Part shown: in pieces, positions 1 to 5,013 of the stretch
Numbering within the stretch: position 1 is the stretch's first letter
Layout of the letters: every line of letters starts with the position of its first letter
Assembly (NCBI GenBank): GCA_021806345.1
Contig: JAJZXP010000095.1
Span: 1 to 5,013 of the forward strand
Direction: 5' to 3'
From: Thermoplasmata archaeon
GTDB taxonomy: Archaea; Thermoplasmatota; Thermoplasmata; Thermoplasmatales; Thermoplasmataceae
Length of the DNA stretch: 5,013 nt
The notes under the pieces: generated by a model
The model's input: only the letters and a program-made list of their open reading frames with translations
Told to the model about the DNA's origin: nothing
Database searches by the model: none
Made by a program: the position numbers and the translations under genes

Positions 1-696
1 AAGTTTAATTACACGTTCGATACATCCGTTCAACCTATTTATGCCTGGGACGATTCGACATTTTTATCGAACGCTCCTTCTGGTGAGATTCAAAATAACG
101 TCAGTTCAGCATATATTAACCTGACCTACGAGACCCTGAATTCTTTTCCAGTAACATTTGTGAGCGGTGGTCTTGGGGGGGATTCGACATGGTATCTCGA
201 AATCAATAATACAGATTATGGAAAAGTTGAAGTTAAGGGATTTGAACAGACATTATTATTGGGAAACGGAACTTACCAGTTCTCCGTTTTTCCCCCGGAT
301 GGGACGTACGCTTCAGGCGGTGCATTCACTGTAACAGGCAGTAATGTGACAATAAACGTTTACTTCAATCATTATTCATATATTTCTGGCCATATATATC
401 CGCAAAATGCCACATTGTATCTTAACGGTCTCCTTGTTCCGACTAATAATGGTAGCTTCAATGTTACTGTCAAACCCGGAATATACAATGTCAGTGTTAC
501 TGAAATCGGATACAAAAACTTCAGCAAAATCATCAGCATTTATCCAAATATAACATACACAGTAAACGTAAGCCTGCAGTCGACAACTAACGGAGAGCAG
601 TCGAATCTTTTTGTCTATTTTGGTTACACTTTGGTTGCTCTTGTTCTGCTATCTTCAATTGCCATATACAGATATATCAAACGTCAGAGAAAATAG
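1..696 (+). CDS. C-terminal part of a membrane-anchored, PEGA/thermopsin-style surface protein (5' partial)
   Basis: The frame is open from the first base to the TAG at 694-696, giving 231 residues. The GTG at 160 is an internal Val codon, because the frame upstream is open and has the same composition, so the true start is outside the window. Residues about 50-130 match a beta-rich repeat common in Thermoplasmatales surface and thermopsin-type proteins (VTF..GGLGG.STWY, then NGTYQFSV, then V.GSNVTINVYF). Residues about 132-195 resemble a PEGA/carboxypeptidase-regulatory-like domain (ISGHIYPQNATLYLNG, KPGIYNVSV, GYKNFSK). Residues about 203-223 are a hydrophobic helix followed by the basic tail KRQRK, so the domains should face outward with a short cytoplasmic end. 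I count 13 N-x-S/T sequons, consistent with a glycosylated wall-less cell surface. The catalytic part, if any, is not in view, so a peptidase call cannot be made. The surface-anchor call is firm; the family name is moderately supported. Confidence 0.85.
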   Translation, partial: KFNYTFDTSVQPIYAWDDSTFLSNAPSGEIQNNVSSAYINLTYETLNSFPVTFVSGGLGGDSTWYLEINNTDYGKVEVKGFEQTLLLGNGTYQFSVFPPDGTYASGGAFTVTGSNVTINVYFNHYSYISGHIYPQNATLYLNGLLVPTNNGSFNVTVKPGIYNVSVTEIGYKNFSKIISIYPNITYTVNVSLQSTTNGEQSNLFVYFGYTLVALVLLSSIAIYRYIKRQRK

Positions 697-835
697 AGCT
701 ATACAAGCAGATGTCTTCTCATTTAGAATTTACTATAACCGAAGATGATAAACTGCGCTTTATCGAACAATTTAAAGTCACAATATGAGAAGCGACGGGG
801 CATTTCCCCAGGACTTTCATTCCTTTTTGGTATAG

Positions 836-1389
836 AGCCCGGAACCTTACCACAAAATTCGATCGGTAGAGTTCAGCAGCCTAACTGTAAAGGTATATGG
901 CATATCACAGACCGCACCAATTCCAGATAAAACTAAGTTTACAGAAGATGACATCAATGCCACAATTCTCTATAACACTTTGAAAAAAATTGCAAGGGAG
1001 CATTATACGGTGGAGAAATCTTCCATTGATAATGAAGCCAGAGGATACACAGCAGACTCAGGGGAATGGTAGAAAATTATCGTGATGAAAATACCGGTGA
1101 AGATGTGAATGTTCTGCATACCCTGATTCATGAGATGTCCCATGCACACCTTGATCATCTGGACAGGAAAGATATTCCCCGAGGAATTGCCGAGGCAGAG
1201 GCCGAACTCTCAACATACCTGGTAGAGGCACACTTCGGCTTTGACTTCAGGGAGGATTCCGCTGCATACATCAAGGGATGGCTTGATGACGCAAAAAAGA
1301 ATGGAAATGACTTAGGGAAGGAGAATCTTGACCGTGTAATGAACAATGCAAGATGGCTGATAAATGAAATATCTTCCAAAGTAAGCTAA
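836..1389 (+). pseudogene. ArdC/LtrC-like zinc metallopeptidase (antirestriction type), truncated and frameshifted remnant
   Basis: Two frames together encode one recognisable protein. The first, open from 836 and matching from about 866, reads VKVYGISQT (the V-[FY]-[DG]-ISQT motif of ArdC-like proteins), continues through TILYNTLKKIAREHY and NEARGYTADSGEW, and stops at TAG 1070-1072. The second, open from ATG 1066 to TAA 1387-1389 (107 residues), carries the zinc site HEMSH (residues 22-26), the third-ligand Glu in AEAELSTYLV (probably E47), then FGFDFREDSAAYIKGWL and a helical tail, as in the family C-terminus. After the TAG, the first frame continues KIIV, the strand expected just before the HExxH helix. 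The ancestral gene was therefore probably GEW..KIIV|DENTGEDVN, needing both a nonsense change and a one-base loss near 1083. The N-terminal DNA-binding domain normal for the family does not fit in the 139 bases after the preceding gene and was not found. The intact family acts in antirestriction or plasmid establishment; this copy is probably inactive unless the 107-residue piece is made separately. Confidence 0.75.
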
Positions 1390-1436
1390 CTAAACCTCTC
1401 CCTTACAGCCTATTTTCAAGAACAACTTCCAGTTAA

Positions 1437-1571
1437 TTAAAAGAGAGGAATCTGTTCTCGCCATACAAGGGCGTGGGCTCGGAAGGCATCATCCAGTTTG
1501 AAAGCATCAAAGAGGATTGCATTAATTATGTTTCTCAAGCTCTTCCTTTAAGAAGCAAAGAATTTTTTTAA
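1437..1571 (+). other. Possible coding remnant between the metallopeptidase remnant and the OLD gene
   Basis: The 132 bases between 1389 and 1522 contain no full gene. One plus-strand frame, open from just after TAA 1434-1436 to TAA 1569-1571, reads NLFSPYKGVGSEGIIQFES and then IKEDC. From about 1452 to 1520 its third codon positions are mostly G or C, unlike the AT-rich surroundings. It has no ATG, and its last 50 bases are antisense to the C-terminus of the OLD gene. It may be the tail of a lost gene cut by arrival of the OLD gene, or chance. I recognise no family. Confidence 0.2.
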
Positions 1572-3396
1572 AATTTTCCTTTGTGTCCTCACCCCAATCA
1601 AAATTCCTTTGATTGATAAGGCATTCCTGAATAGTTTTGTTGAACAAACCTTTCTCGAATACCTCGGATTGTGGGAATGATGTTTTCTGAAAAAGTAATT
1701 TCTCATTATTATTGATTATATCCTCCATATTTTTGCCATCCCACGCCTGATCGATATCACCGAGGGTGAAAATTCTTTGACTGACGATCTCTCCAAAATT
1801 TCCTAAATATCTATTTTTCTGTTTATGGCCTTCAGCGTCAGCATCCAAAAGTACGATAAAATTTCTTCCCCAGCCAATATAAAGACTAATCAGTGTATCT
1901 AAATGTGAAGCTCCAATCCCAGGTACAAATTTAAAATCAACAAGGCTACCAAAGATGACTTCGTTAAAATAGGATAATGTATAATAATCATTTTTTCCCT
2001 CGACAAAGACAGATTTTGGGACAAACTCTAGGTTGCTAGGACGATAATCTAGCACTTCAAGAATTGGCTGCGCGTAATATGAGATCGGAGATTTGCTTGA
2101 CATGAACTTTCGATATCTTTCAACTTTTATGTCAGTTGACTTAGGTGAACCCGTGCTGATATTTGCAGATTCTAGGGTTCTGTTCATTACTACAAAAGTA
2201 TTCTCAAGGTTAGAAGGGTCTATCAAGTAATGACTGTGGGTTGTGTAGATTATAGTTACGTTCTTATTTTCGCACAATTTTTTAAATCTCTTTAAAAGTT
2301 CCTGCTGAGCTGAAGGGTGTAGGTTTGAAGCAGGCTCGTCAAAAAGATAAAGCAACCCTTTGCTGGAGCTCTTTCTGTGCGGTCTAAAATTAGTAAATAA
2401 CAGGAAGGAAAAAAACCATCTGAAGCCCAACGATCTTTCATTTATGTTGTATATTCCATCCTCTGATTTTATAGAAAATTCCAAGTACGGTTTTTGTCTT
2501 AAATCTAAATCGGCTTTAATTTCAATTTTTGAATTTTGTATCTTGTTTTTGAAGATATCGTTCCAGGCTTCTAAAACGACCTCGGTGACTTTATCCTCCA
2601 TCAATTGAAGAGTTCTTTCTAGGTTTTTCTTTTCATTTGGATCGTCACTTTTAATCCTTTTTATTATGTGTTCCTCGACTGTAAAATTATTTTCCATAGA
2701 ATTTAATATATCCTGAATCAGATCTAGATAGAATTTATATTCATTTTCTTCTTGCTTACTTCCCTTATTGTACACTGAAGTAAATATATCCCCATTAATT
2801 CCCGGGTCCTCCAAATATAACTTCGATGGAAAGTCAAAAAAGAAATTGGGAAAATATAGTATATCTGGAATTAGTTCCCTTATGAATTTTGTTATTTTAT
2901 TCCAGGAATCTCTGTTATCCTTATAGATGCCCACTATTTTTTTACTGGCGTCATGCTTTCGTATGCCAGATATGGGTGTAAGACTCGATTGAAAATTTTC
3001 AAACGTTGAATTTTTAAAAGAATATTCATAGGTGTGGGTTATATCATCTAATTTAACTACCTTCTCATATGGGGTCTCTTTTAATGCGAAATCATTTATT
3101 TTTTTGTTGTCATCTGAGTCAACAAAAAAGCGCACATCAATAACTATTTTATCGTTAAAATTTGCTCTCTTACCCAACGGAATTAACTCATTGGGGTTCG
3201 TCTTGGAATTCCTAGTTTCCTTTGTCATGGGCATTTCTTCTGACTTATATGTACTTATTGCTTCCAAAATTGTTGTTTTACCGCTTTCATTCAAACCTAC
3301 CAACGCATAAATATTGGAATTCGGAGATTCTTTTAAGTCAAGCTTCATTTTGTTAATTCCCTTGAAGTTTTTAAAACTAAAATCAGCAAATTTCAT
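1522..3396 (-). CDS. OLD-family ATP-dependent endonuclease (ABC-type ATPase plus TOPRIM nuclease domain)
   Basis: I use ATG 3394-3396 (624 residues); an in-frame TTG at 3408 would add four residues, and neither has a Shine-Dalgarno. The N-terminal half is a RecF/SMC-like ATPase: residues 3-30 form the first beta-sheet (FADFSFKNFKGINKMKLDL), with Walker A GLNESGKTT at 34-42, an ABC signature-like stretch NERSLGFRWFFSF at 319-331, Walker B LLYLFDEP with D353/E354, and the H-loop TTHSHY with H387. A charged, partly helical insert lies between Walker A and the signature. The C-terminal TOPRIM domain has the acidic glycine motif VEGKND (E466), the D-x-D motif LLDADAEG (D518, D520) and a later acidic pair in KNMEDII (E558/D559). 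All expected catalytic residues are present and the frame is intact, so it is probably active. Known relatives (P2 OLD, Gabija GajA) are anti-phage nucleases. No UvrD-like GajB or reverse transcriptase is adjacent, so a stand-alone or distantly partnered role is inferred. The gene is strongly AT-rich compared with the recombinase gene, which suggests horizontal transfer. Confidence 0.93.
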   Translation of the reverse strand: MKFADFSFKNFKGINKMKLDLKESPNSNIYALVGLNESGKTTILEAISTYKSEEMPMTKETRNSKTNPNELIPLGKRANFNDKIVIDVRFFVDSDDNKKINDFALKETPYEKVVKLDDITHTYEYSFKNSTFENFQSSLTPISGIRKHDASKKIVGIYKDNRDSWNKITKFIRELIPDILYFPNFFFDFPSKLYLEDPGINGDIFTSVYNKGSKQEENEYKFYLDLIQDILNSMENNFTVEEHIIKRIKSDDPNEKKNLERTLQLMEDKVTEVVLEAWNDIFKNKIQNSKIEIKADLDLRQKPYLEFSIKSEDGIYNINERSLGFRWFFSFLLFTNFRPHRKSSSKGLLYLFDEPASNLHPSAQQELLKRFKKLCENKNVTIIYTTHSHYLIDPSNLENTFVVMNRTLESANISTGSPKSTDIKVERYRKFMSSKSPISYYAQPILEVLDYRPSNLEFVPKSVFVEGKNDYYTLSYFNEVIFGSLVDFKFVPGIGASHLDTLISLYIGWGRNFIVLLDADAEGHKQKNRYLGNFGEIVSQRIFTLGDIDQAWDGKNMEDIINNNEKLLFQKTSFPQSEVFEKGLFNKTIQECLINQRNFDWGEDTKENFKKILCFLKEELEKHN

Positions 3397-3426
3397 ATTA
3401 TCTGACAAAGTTATAGCCGAGAGAGC

Positions 3427-3455
3427 TTGTTAACTTTTGTGCTAAAACTTAACAG
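3427..3455. promoter_or_regulatory. Palindrome A: operator-like inverted repeat upstream of the OLD gene
   Basis: The left arm is TTGTTAACTTTT and the right arm, read on the other strand, is CTGTTAAGTTTT. They are separated by five bases and mismatch at two positions. The element starts 31 bases upstream of the OLD ATG, where the transcription start predicted from the TATA region at 3457-3471 would fall. A bound regulator could therefore block initiation. A near-identical copy lies at 3515-3538. Confidence 0.55.
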
Positions 3456-3472
3456 GGTTTAAATATACTTTA
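3456..3472. promoter_or_regulatory. TATA region, usable in both directions (OLD gene leftward; possible small ORF rightward)
   Basis: The stretch reads GGTTTAAATATACTT on the plus strand and AAGTATATTTAAACC on the minus strand, so an archaeal TATA box can be read either way. Leftward, a start about 25 bases downstream falls near 3438, giving the OLD gene a leader of about 40 bases. Rightward, the start would be near 3489, about 17 bases before ATG 3506. The box lies directly beside palindrome A. Direction and strength cannot be decided from sequence alone. Confidence 0.5.
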
Positions 3473-3505
3473 TCCGGATCCATACAGTCCCCCTCGTAAC
3501 AAGAT

Positions 3506-3682
3506 ATGAAAAGCGTTAACTTTTGTTACAAACTTAACAATCGAATATTTCTGAACACACGAGAAATAGACGAATCACGTGGGGCAAGATGGTCTCTATA
3601 TTTCATCTATGTTGAACGACTGCTGGCGAGATTAAAAGCATGCTCCAATGATAGTAATCATTTGTGTGTGCGTCGACCGTAA
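3506..3682 (+). CDS. Possible small hypothetical protein, 58 residues, divergent from the OLD gene
   Basis: ATG 3506 opens a 58-codon frame ending at TAA 3680-3682. It begins MKSVNFCYKLNN and contains SRGARWSLYFIYVERLLARL around residues 24-43, which would form an amphipathic, aromatic-rich helix, followed by a short Cys/His-containing tail. I recognise no family and see no classical helix-turn-helix or signal peptide. It lies 109 bases from the OLD ATG in the opposite direction, with a TATA-like box at the right distance for a short leader, and palindrome B falls inside its codons 4-11. Those points favour a divergently transcribed small partner or regulator. Against this, a chance ORF of this length is common, codon 3 usage is not strongly biased, and there is no clear ribosome site. 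Treat as tentative. Confidence 0.3.
   Translation: MKSVNFCYKLNNRIFLNTREIDESRGARWSLYFIYVERLLARLKACSNDSNHLCVRRP
3515..3538. promoter_or_regulatory. Palindrome B: second operator-like inverted repeat
   Basis: It shares the 12-mer GTTAACTTTTGT and the 10-mer AAACTTAACA with palindrome A, in the same order and orientation, and is itself an imperfect palindrome (GTTAACTTTTG against GTTAAGTTTGT). The centres of A and B are about 85 bases apart, close to eight helical turns, with the TATA region between them. This is the arrangement expected for cooperative binding or looping by one dimeric regulator. No third copy was seen in the window. Confidence 0.55.
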
Positions 3683-3755
3683 GGCTCGTCCTTCGATTTC
3701 TAAATTGATGGAAGATAATAATTCCTTATGAAAAACCCGCGTTCACAGTCTTTCA

Positions 3756-3929
3756 CTACAGCCTCTTTCGTTTGTTGGCCTCCTTACACTCATCCTCAAG
3801 GTACTTTTTCAAGGTCTTTTCATCCACTCTGATGGTATCTGCGACATCTTTACAACTTAGTTCGGGTCACTCTCTAAAGAAATTTCTGGCCTCAGTTATT
3901 TTTGCATCAGTCATCTTTCTTTCGAACAT
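3756..3929 (-). pseudogene. Small helix-turn-helix protein interrupted by an in-frame TGA
   Basis: Reading leftward from ATG 3927-3929, the frame encodes 20 residues (MFERKMTDAKITEARNFFRE), then TGA at 3867-3869, then 36 more residues to TAG 3756-3758. The part after the TGA has a clear helix-turn-helix pattern: LSCKDVADTIRVDEKTLKKY, with the conserved Ala after Val in the first helix, a hydrophobic residue at the turn, and T-L in the recognition helix, followed by a basic KRKR tail. The part before the TGA (ARNFFRE.PEL) reads as the leading helix of the same domain, so the TGA most likely replaced a sense codon such as TGG or CGA. The frame is open back to 3968, where the residues KVNRSLESILD precede the Met, so the original start may have been further upstream. 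It resembles small DNA-binding proteins of mobile elements, but I cannot name a family. It is probably inactive. Confidence 0.55.
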
Positions 3930-4007
3930 GTCTAATATAGATTCTAGTGACCTATTTACTTTGGGAAATTATTAGTCCATTTTTCGCCCTATGTTTGAAG
4001 GCACCTA

Positions 4008-4035
4008 ACATGTCAAAACACACATTTTGTCATGT
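4008..4035. repeat. 28-bp inverted repeat with Xer/dif-like 11-6-11 geometry
   Basis: The left arm is ACATGTCAAAA, the spacer CACACA and the right arm TTTTGTCATGT. The arms are inverted with one mismatch at position 6. Two 11-bp arms around a 6-bp centre is the classic size of XerC/XerD and archaeal XerA target sites, and the element lies 109 bases upstream of a tyrosine recombinase gene. It could instead be an operator for that gene. Only the geometry supports the recombination reading. Confidence 0.5.
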
Positions 4036-4059
4036 CGTGCAATCGTTCCCCGGAATCTG

Positions 4060-4067
4060 TTTATATA
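4060..4067 (+). promoter_or_regulatory. Upstream TATA box (TTTATATA)
   Basis: This is an exact match to the archaeal TATA consensus. It predicts a start near 4090, which would give the recombinase gene a leader of about 55 bases. The first ATG on that leader, 4140, opens a two-codon frame whose TGA overlaps the recombinase ATG (ATGTTATGA). The box lies between the short inverted pair CTGTT and AACAG. Confidence 0.4.
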
Positions 4068-4116
4068 CTCAACAGTTCCGTTAAGAGGAGATCTCCATCG
4101 TCTACTTTCACAAACC

Positions 4117-4127
4117 TATTTAAATAA
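4117..4127 (+). promoter_or_regulatory. Proximal TATA box for the recombinase gene (leaderless transcript)
   Basis: TATTTAAATAA is centred about 24 bases before ATG 4145. Archaeal transcription starts about 25 bases downstream of the box centre, so the mRNA should begin at or within a few bases of the start codon. This supports ATG 4145 as the start and matches the absence of a Shine-Dalgarno. Confidence 0.65.
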
Positions 4128-4144
4128 TTAGATATTGTCATGTT

Positions 4145-4777
4145 ATGAGTTTGCAGCTGCCAAAGAGCATGATGGTCCAGTCTTCAGGGAGATCCCTTTC
4201 GATAGATTTCTTTTCTGATGATGAAGTTCAGAAGATCTTTCATGAGATCTCCGAAAAGATAAGCAGTGATAAAAGGAGAACCGGCAAACATAAGAGGTAT
4301 TTTCTCCTGGTTGAATTTCTCTTTAGAACCGGAGGAAGGATAGATGAGATTCTCATGATCAGGCCGTCGGATGTCAATCTGGCCACAAATTCAATCCGGT
4401 TGAAAACACTCAAACAGGGGAAGGACAGGAACGGCGTTCAGAGGGAAAAATACAGGGTCATACCTCTTCACGTGGGTCTGAGGGATGCCTATATGCAATA
4501 TCTCCTTGACATGAATATTTCGACCCAATCCGAGGATCCACTATTTCCAATGTCAAGGCAGGTTGTTGACCTTTACTTCAAGAAGATGCAGGACAAGCTT
4601 GGGTTCAAAATCCATGCGCACAAGTTCAGGCACACGTTTGCGGTGAAGGCCATAATGGACAACGTTCCGCTGAATGTCCTGCAGCAGTGGCTGGGGCATT
4701 CCTCAATATTCACTACGAGCATCTACACACAGATCACGGGGATGGACACTTCTCAGTTCATGGAGAGGATAACATGA
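4145..4777 (+). CDS. Tyrosine recombinase/integrase, XerA-like, catalytic domain only
   Basis: The 210-residue product has the full catalytic set of phage-integrase-family recombinases: Arg I in RTGGRIDEIL (R65), a lysine in the beta-hairpin IRLKTLKQGK (K87 or K90), the box II motif HKFRHTFA (H159, R162), the QWLGHSS histidine (H185) and the nucleophile in TTSIYTQI (Y194). These enzymes cut and rejoin DNA at short inverted sites through a 3'-phosphotyrosine link. Archaeal XerA is usually about 280-300 residues; here only about 20 residues precede the catalytic domain (FFSDDEV..IF), so the N-terminal core-binding (SAM-like) domain is missing. Upstream of ATG 4145 the DNA is a promoter, not an in-frame continuation, so the short form appears natural rather than a sequencing break. 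It may work with a separate DNA-binding partner, or be a reduced element-borne enzyme. The frame is intact and clearly richer in G+C than the OLD gene. The 28-bp repeat upstream is a candidate target. The following gene starts 16 bases after the stop in the same direction. Confidence 0.92.
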   Translation: MSLQLPKSMMVQSSGRSLSIDFFSDDEVQKIFHEISEKISSDKRRTGKHKRYFLLVEFLFRTGGRIDEILMIRPSDVNLATNSIRLKTLKQGKDRNGVQREKYRVIPLHVGLRDAYMQYLLDMNISTQSEDPLFPMSRQVVDLYFKKMQDKLGFKIHAHKFRHTFAVKAIMDNVPLNVLQQWLGHSSIFTTSIYTQITGMDTSQFMERIT

Positions 4778-4793
4778 GGATGTGAGTTGAGAG

Positions 4794-5013
4794 ATGGATA
4801 TAGGGAGTTCAGAAAGTGAGACGCTTCTAGAAAACTACAAACTTCACAGGAAGCTGACACGAGACTTACTTCTTTCTCTTAACCCGGAACAGTTATCCTT
4901 GAAACCGTTCAGCGTTTCAGGGACCTTTGGAAAGCAGTTCAGACACCTACTTGACATCGAGAAATGTTATGTTGAATCCCTACTCAACGGGTTTCTCGCT
5001 TTTTACAGGTCAG
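4794..5013 (+). CDS. Probable DinB-fold protein, N-terminal part (3' partial)
   Basis: ATG 4794 is the first start after the in-frame TGA at 4788-4790, and the frame stays open for 73 codons to the window edge. The sequence begins MDIGSSESETLLENYKLHRK, continues LTRDLLLSLNPEQLSLKPF, then FGKQFRHLLDIEKCYVESLL. The pattern of a first helix ending in L-T..LL..L..E.L..KP followed by a helix with a conserved FRHL..IE..Y is that of DinB-like four-helix bundle proteins, in which this His is the first of the usual three metal ligands. The other ligands lie beyond the window, so the call rests on half the fold. The family is diverse (thiol transferases, hydrolases, damage-inducible proteins of unknown role), and no specific function can be given. 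It starts 16 bases after the recombinase stop, so it could be co-transcribed, though its function is probably unrelated. Confidence 0.6.
   Translation, partial: MDIGSSESETLLENYKLHRKLTRDLLLSLNPEQLSLKPFSVSGTFGKQFRHLLDIEKCYVESLLNGFLAFYRS

Noticed and set aside
711..788. A 25-codon plus-strand frame (MSSHLEFTITEDDK...) just after the surface protein.
   Set aside because: It is too short to support as a gene. It reads like protein sequence and may be part of the decayed region, but I recognise no family.
711..882. A minus-strand open stretch of about 55 codons containing YRSNFVVRFRALYQKGM.
   Set aside because: It is bounded by stops, with only an internal ATG and no recognisable family; probably chance.
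745..930. A 61-residue plus-strand open frame starting MINCALSNN.
   Set aside because: It overlaps the in-frame ISQT-containing part of the metallopeptidase remnant in a different frame, and its composition is not protein-like.
1155..1379. A 74-residue minus-strand frame.
   Set aside because: It is the antisense shadow of the HExxH-containing frame.
2360..3310. Two plus-strand frames of 82 and 92 residues.
   Set aside because: Both are antisense shadows of the OLD gene.
3439..3495. A minus-strand 13-codon frame (MDPDKVYLNPVKF) with AGGGGG before its ATG, in the OLD leader region.
   Set aside because: It could be a leader peptide, but it overlaps the TATA region and would need a promoter further upstream. 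The G-run is a poor Shine-Dalgarno match.
3772..3975. A 67-residue plus-strand frame, serine and leucine rich.
   Set aside because: It is antisense to the more convincing helix-turn-helix frame on the minus strand.
4087..4096. Perfect palindrome GGAGATCTCC.
   Set aside because: A ten-base palindrome is expected by chance at this scale, and nothing ties it to a function.
3409..4144. Searched for tRNA genes, CRISPR repeats and terminal inverted repeats of insertion sequences.
   Set aside because: No cloverleaf pattern, no regularly spaced repeats and no paired terminal repeats with target duplications were seen.

Overview
The window looks like chromosomal DNA from an acidophilic archaeon of the Thermoplasmatales type. 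This is inferred from protein style and signals, not from a marker gene. The evidence is: a threonine/asparagine-rich surface protein of thermopsin/PEGA style with many N-glycosylation sequons and a C-terminal membrane anchor; archaeal TATA boxes (TTTATATA, TATTTAAATA); a gene whose TATA-to-ATG spacing implies leaderless mRNA; and few Shine-Dalgarno sites.

Layout, left to right. (1) Positions 1-696 hold the C-terminal 231 residues of a secreted, membrane-anchored surface protein whose start lies outside the window. (2) Positions about 836-1389 hold the broken, N-terminally truncated remnant of an ArdC/LtrC-like zinc metallopeptidase (antirestriction type) with a nonsense codon and a frameshift. 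(3) Positions 1522-3396, minus strand, hold an intact OLD-family ATPase-TOPRIM nuclease, the clearest functional defence-type gene here. It is visibly more AT-rich than the genes on either side. (4) Positions 3397-4144 form a 750-base region with no securely predicted gene. It holds a TATA region between two copies of an imperfect palindrome (GTTAAC/GTTAAG arms), a possible 58-residue plus-strand ORF, a minus-strand helix-turn-helix ORF interrupted by an in-frame TGA, a 28-bp inverted repeat with the 11-6-11 geometry of Xer/dif sites, and two TATA boxes. (5) Positions 4145-4777 hold a short tyrosine recombinase consisting of the catalytic domain only. (6) From 4794 to the window edge lies the N-terminal part of a probable DinB-fold protein.

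Taken together, positions about 836-4777 read as an accessory region: decayed antirestriction gene, horizontally acquired-looking OLD nuclease, decayed regulator and a site-specific recombinase. It sits between more ordinary genes (surface protein, DinB-like protein). The nuclease would act alone or with a partner outside the window, since no UvrD-like helicase (GajB) or reverse transcriptase is adjacent. The paired palindromes suggest that its expression is regulated, but the regulator is not identified.
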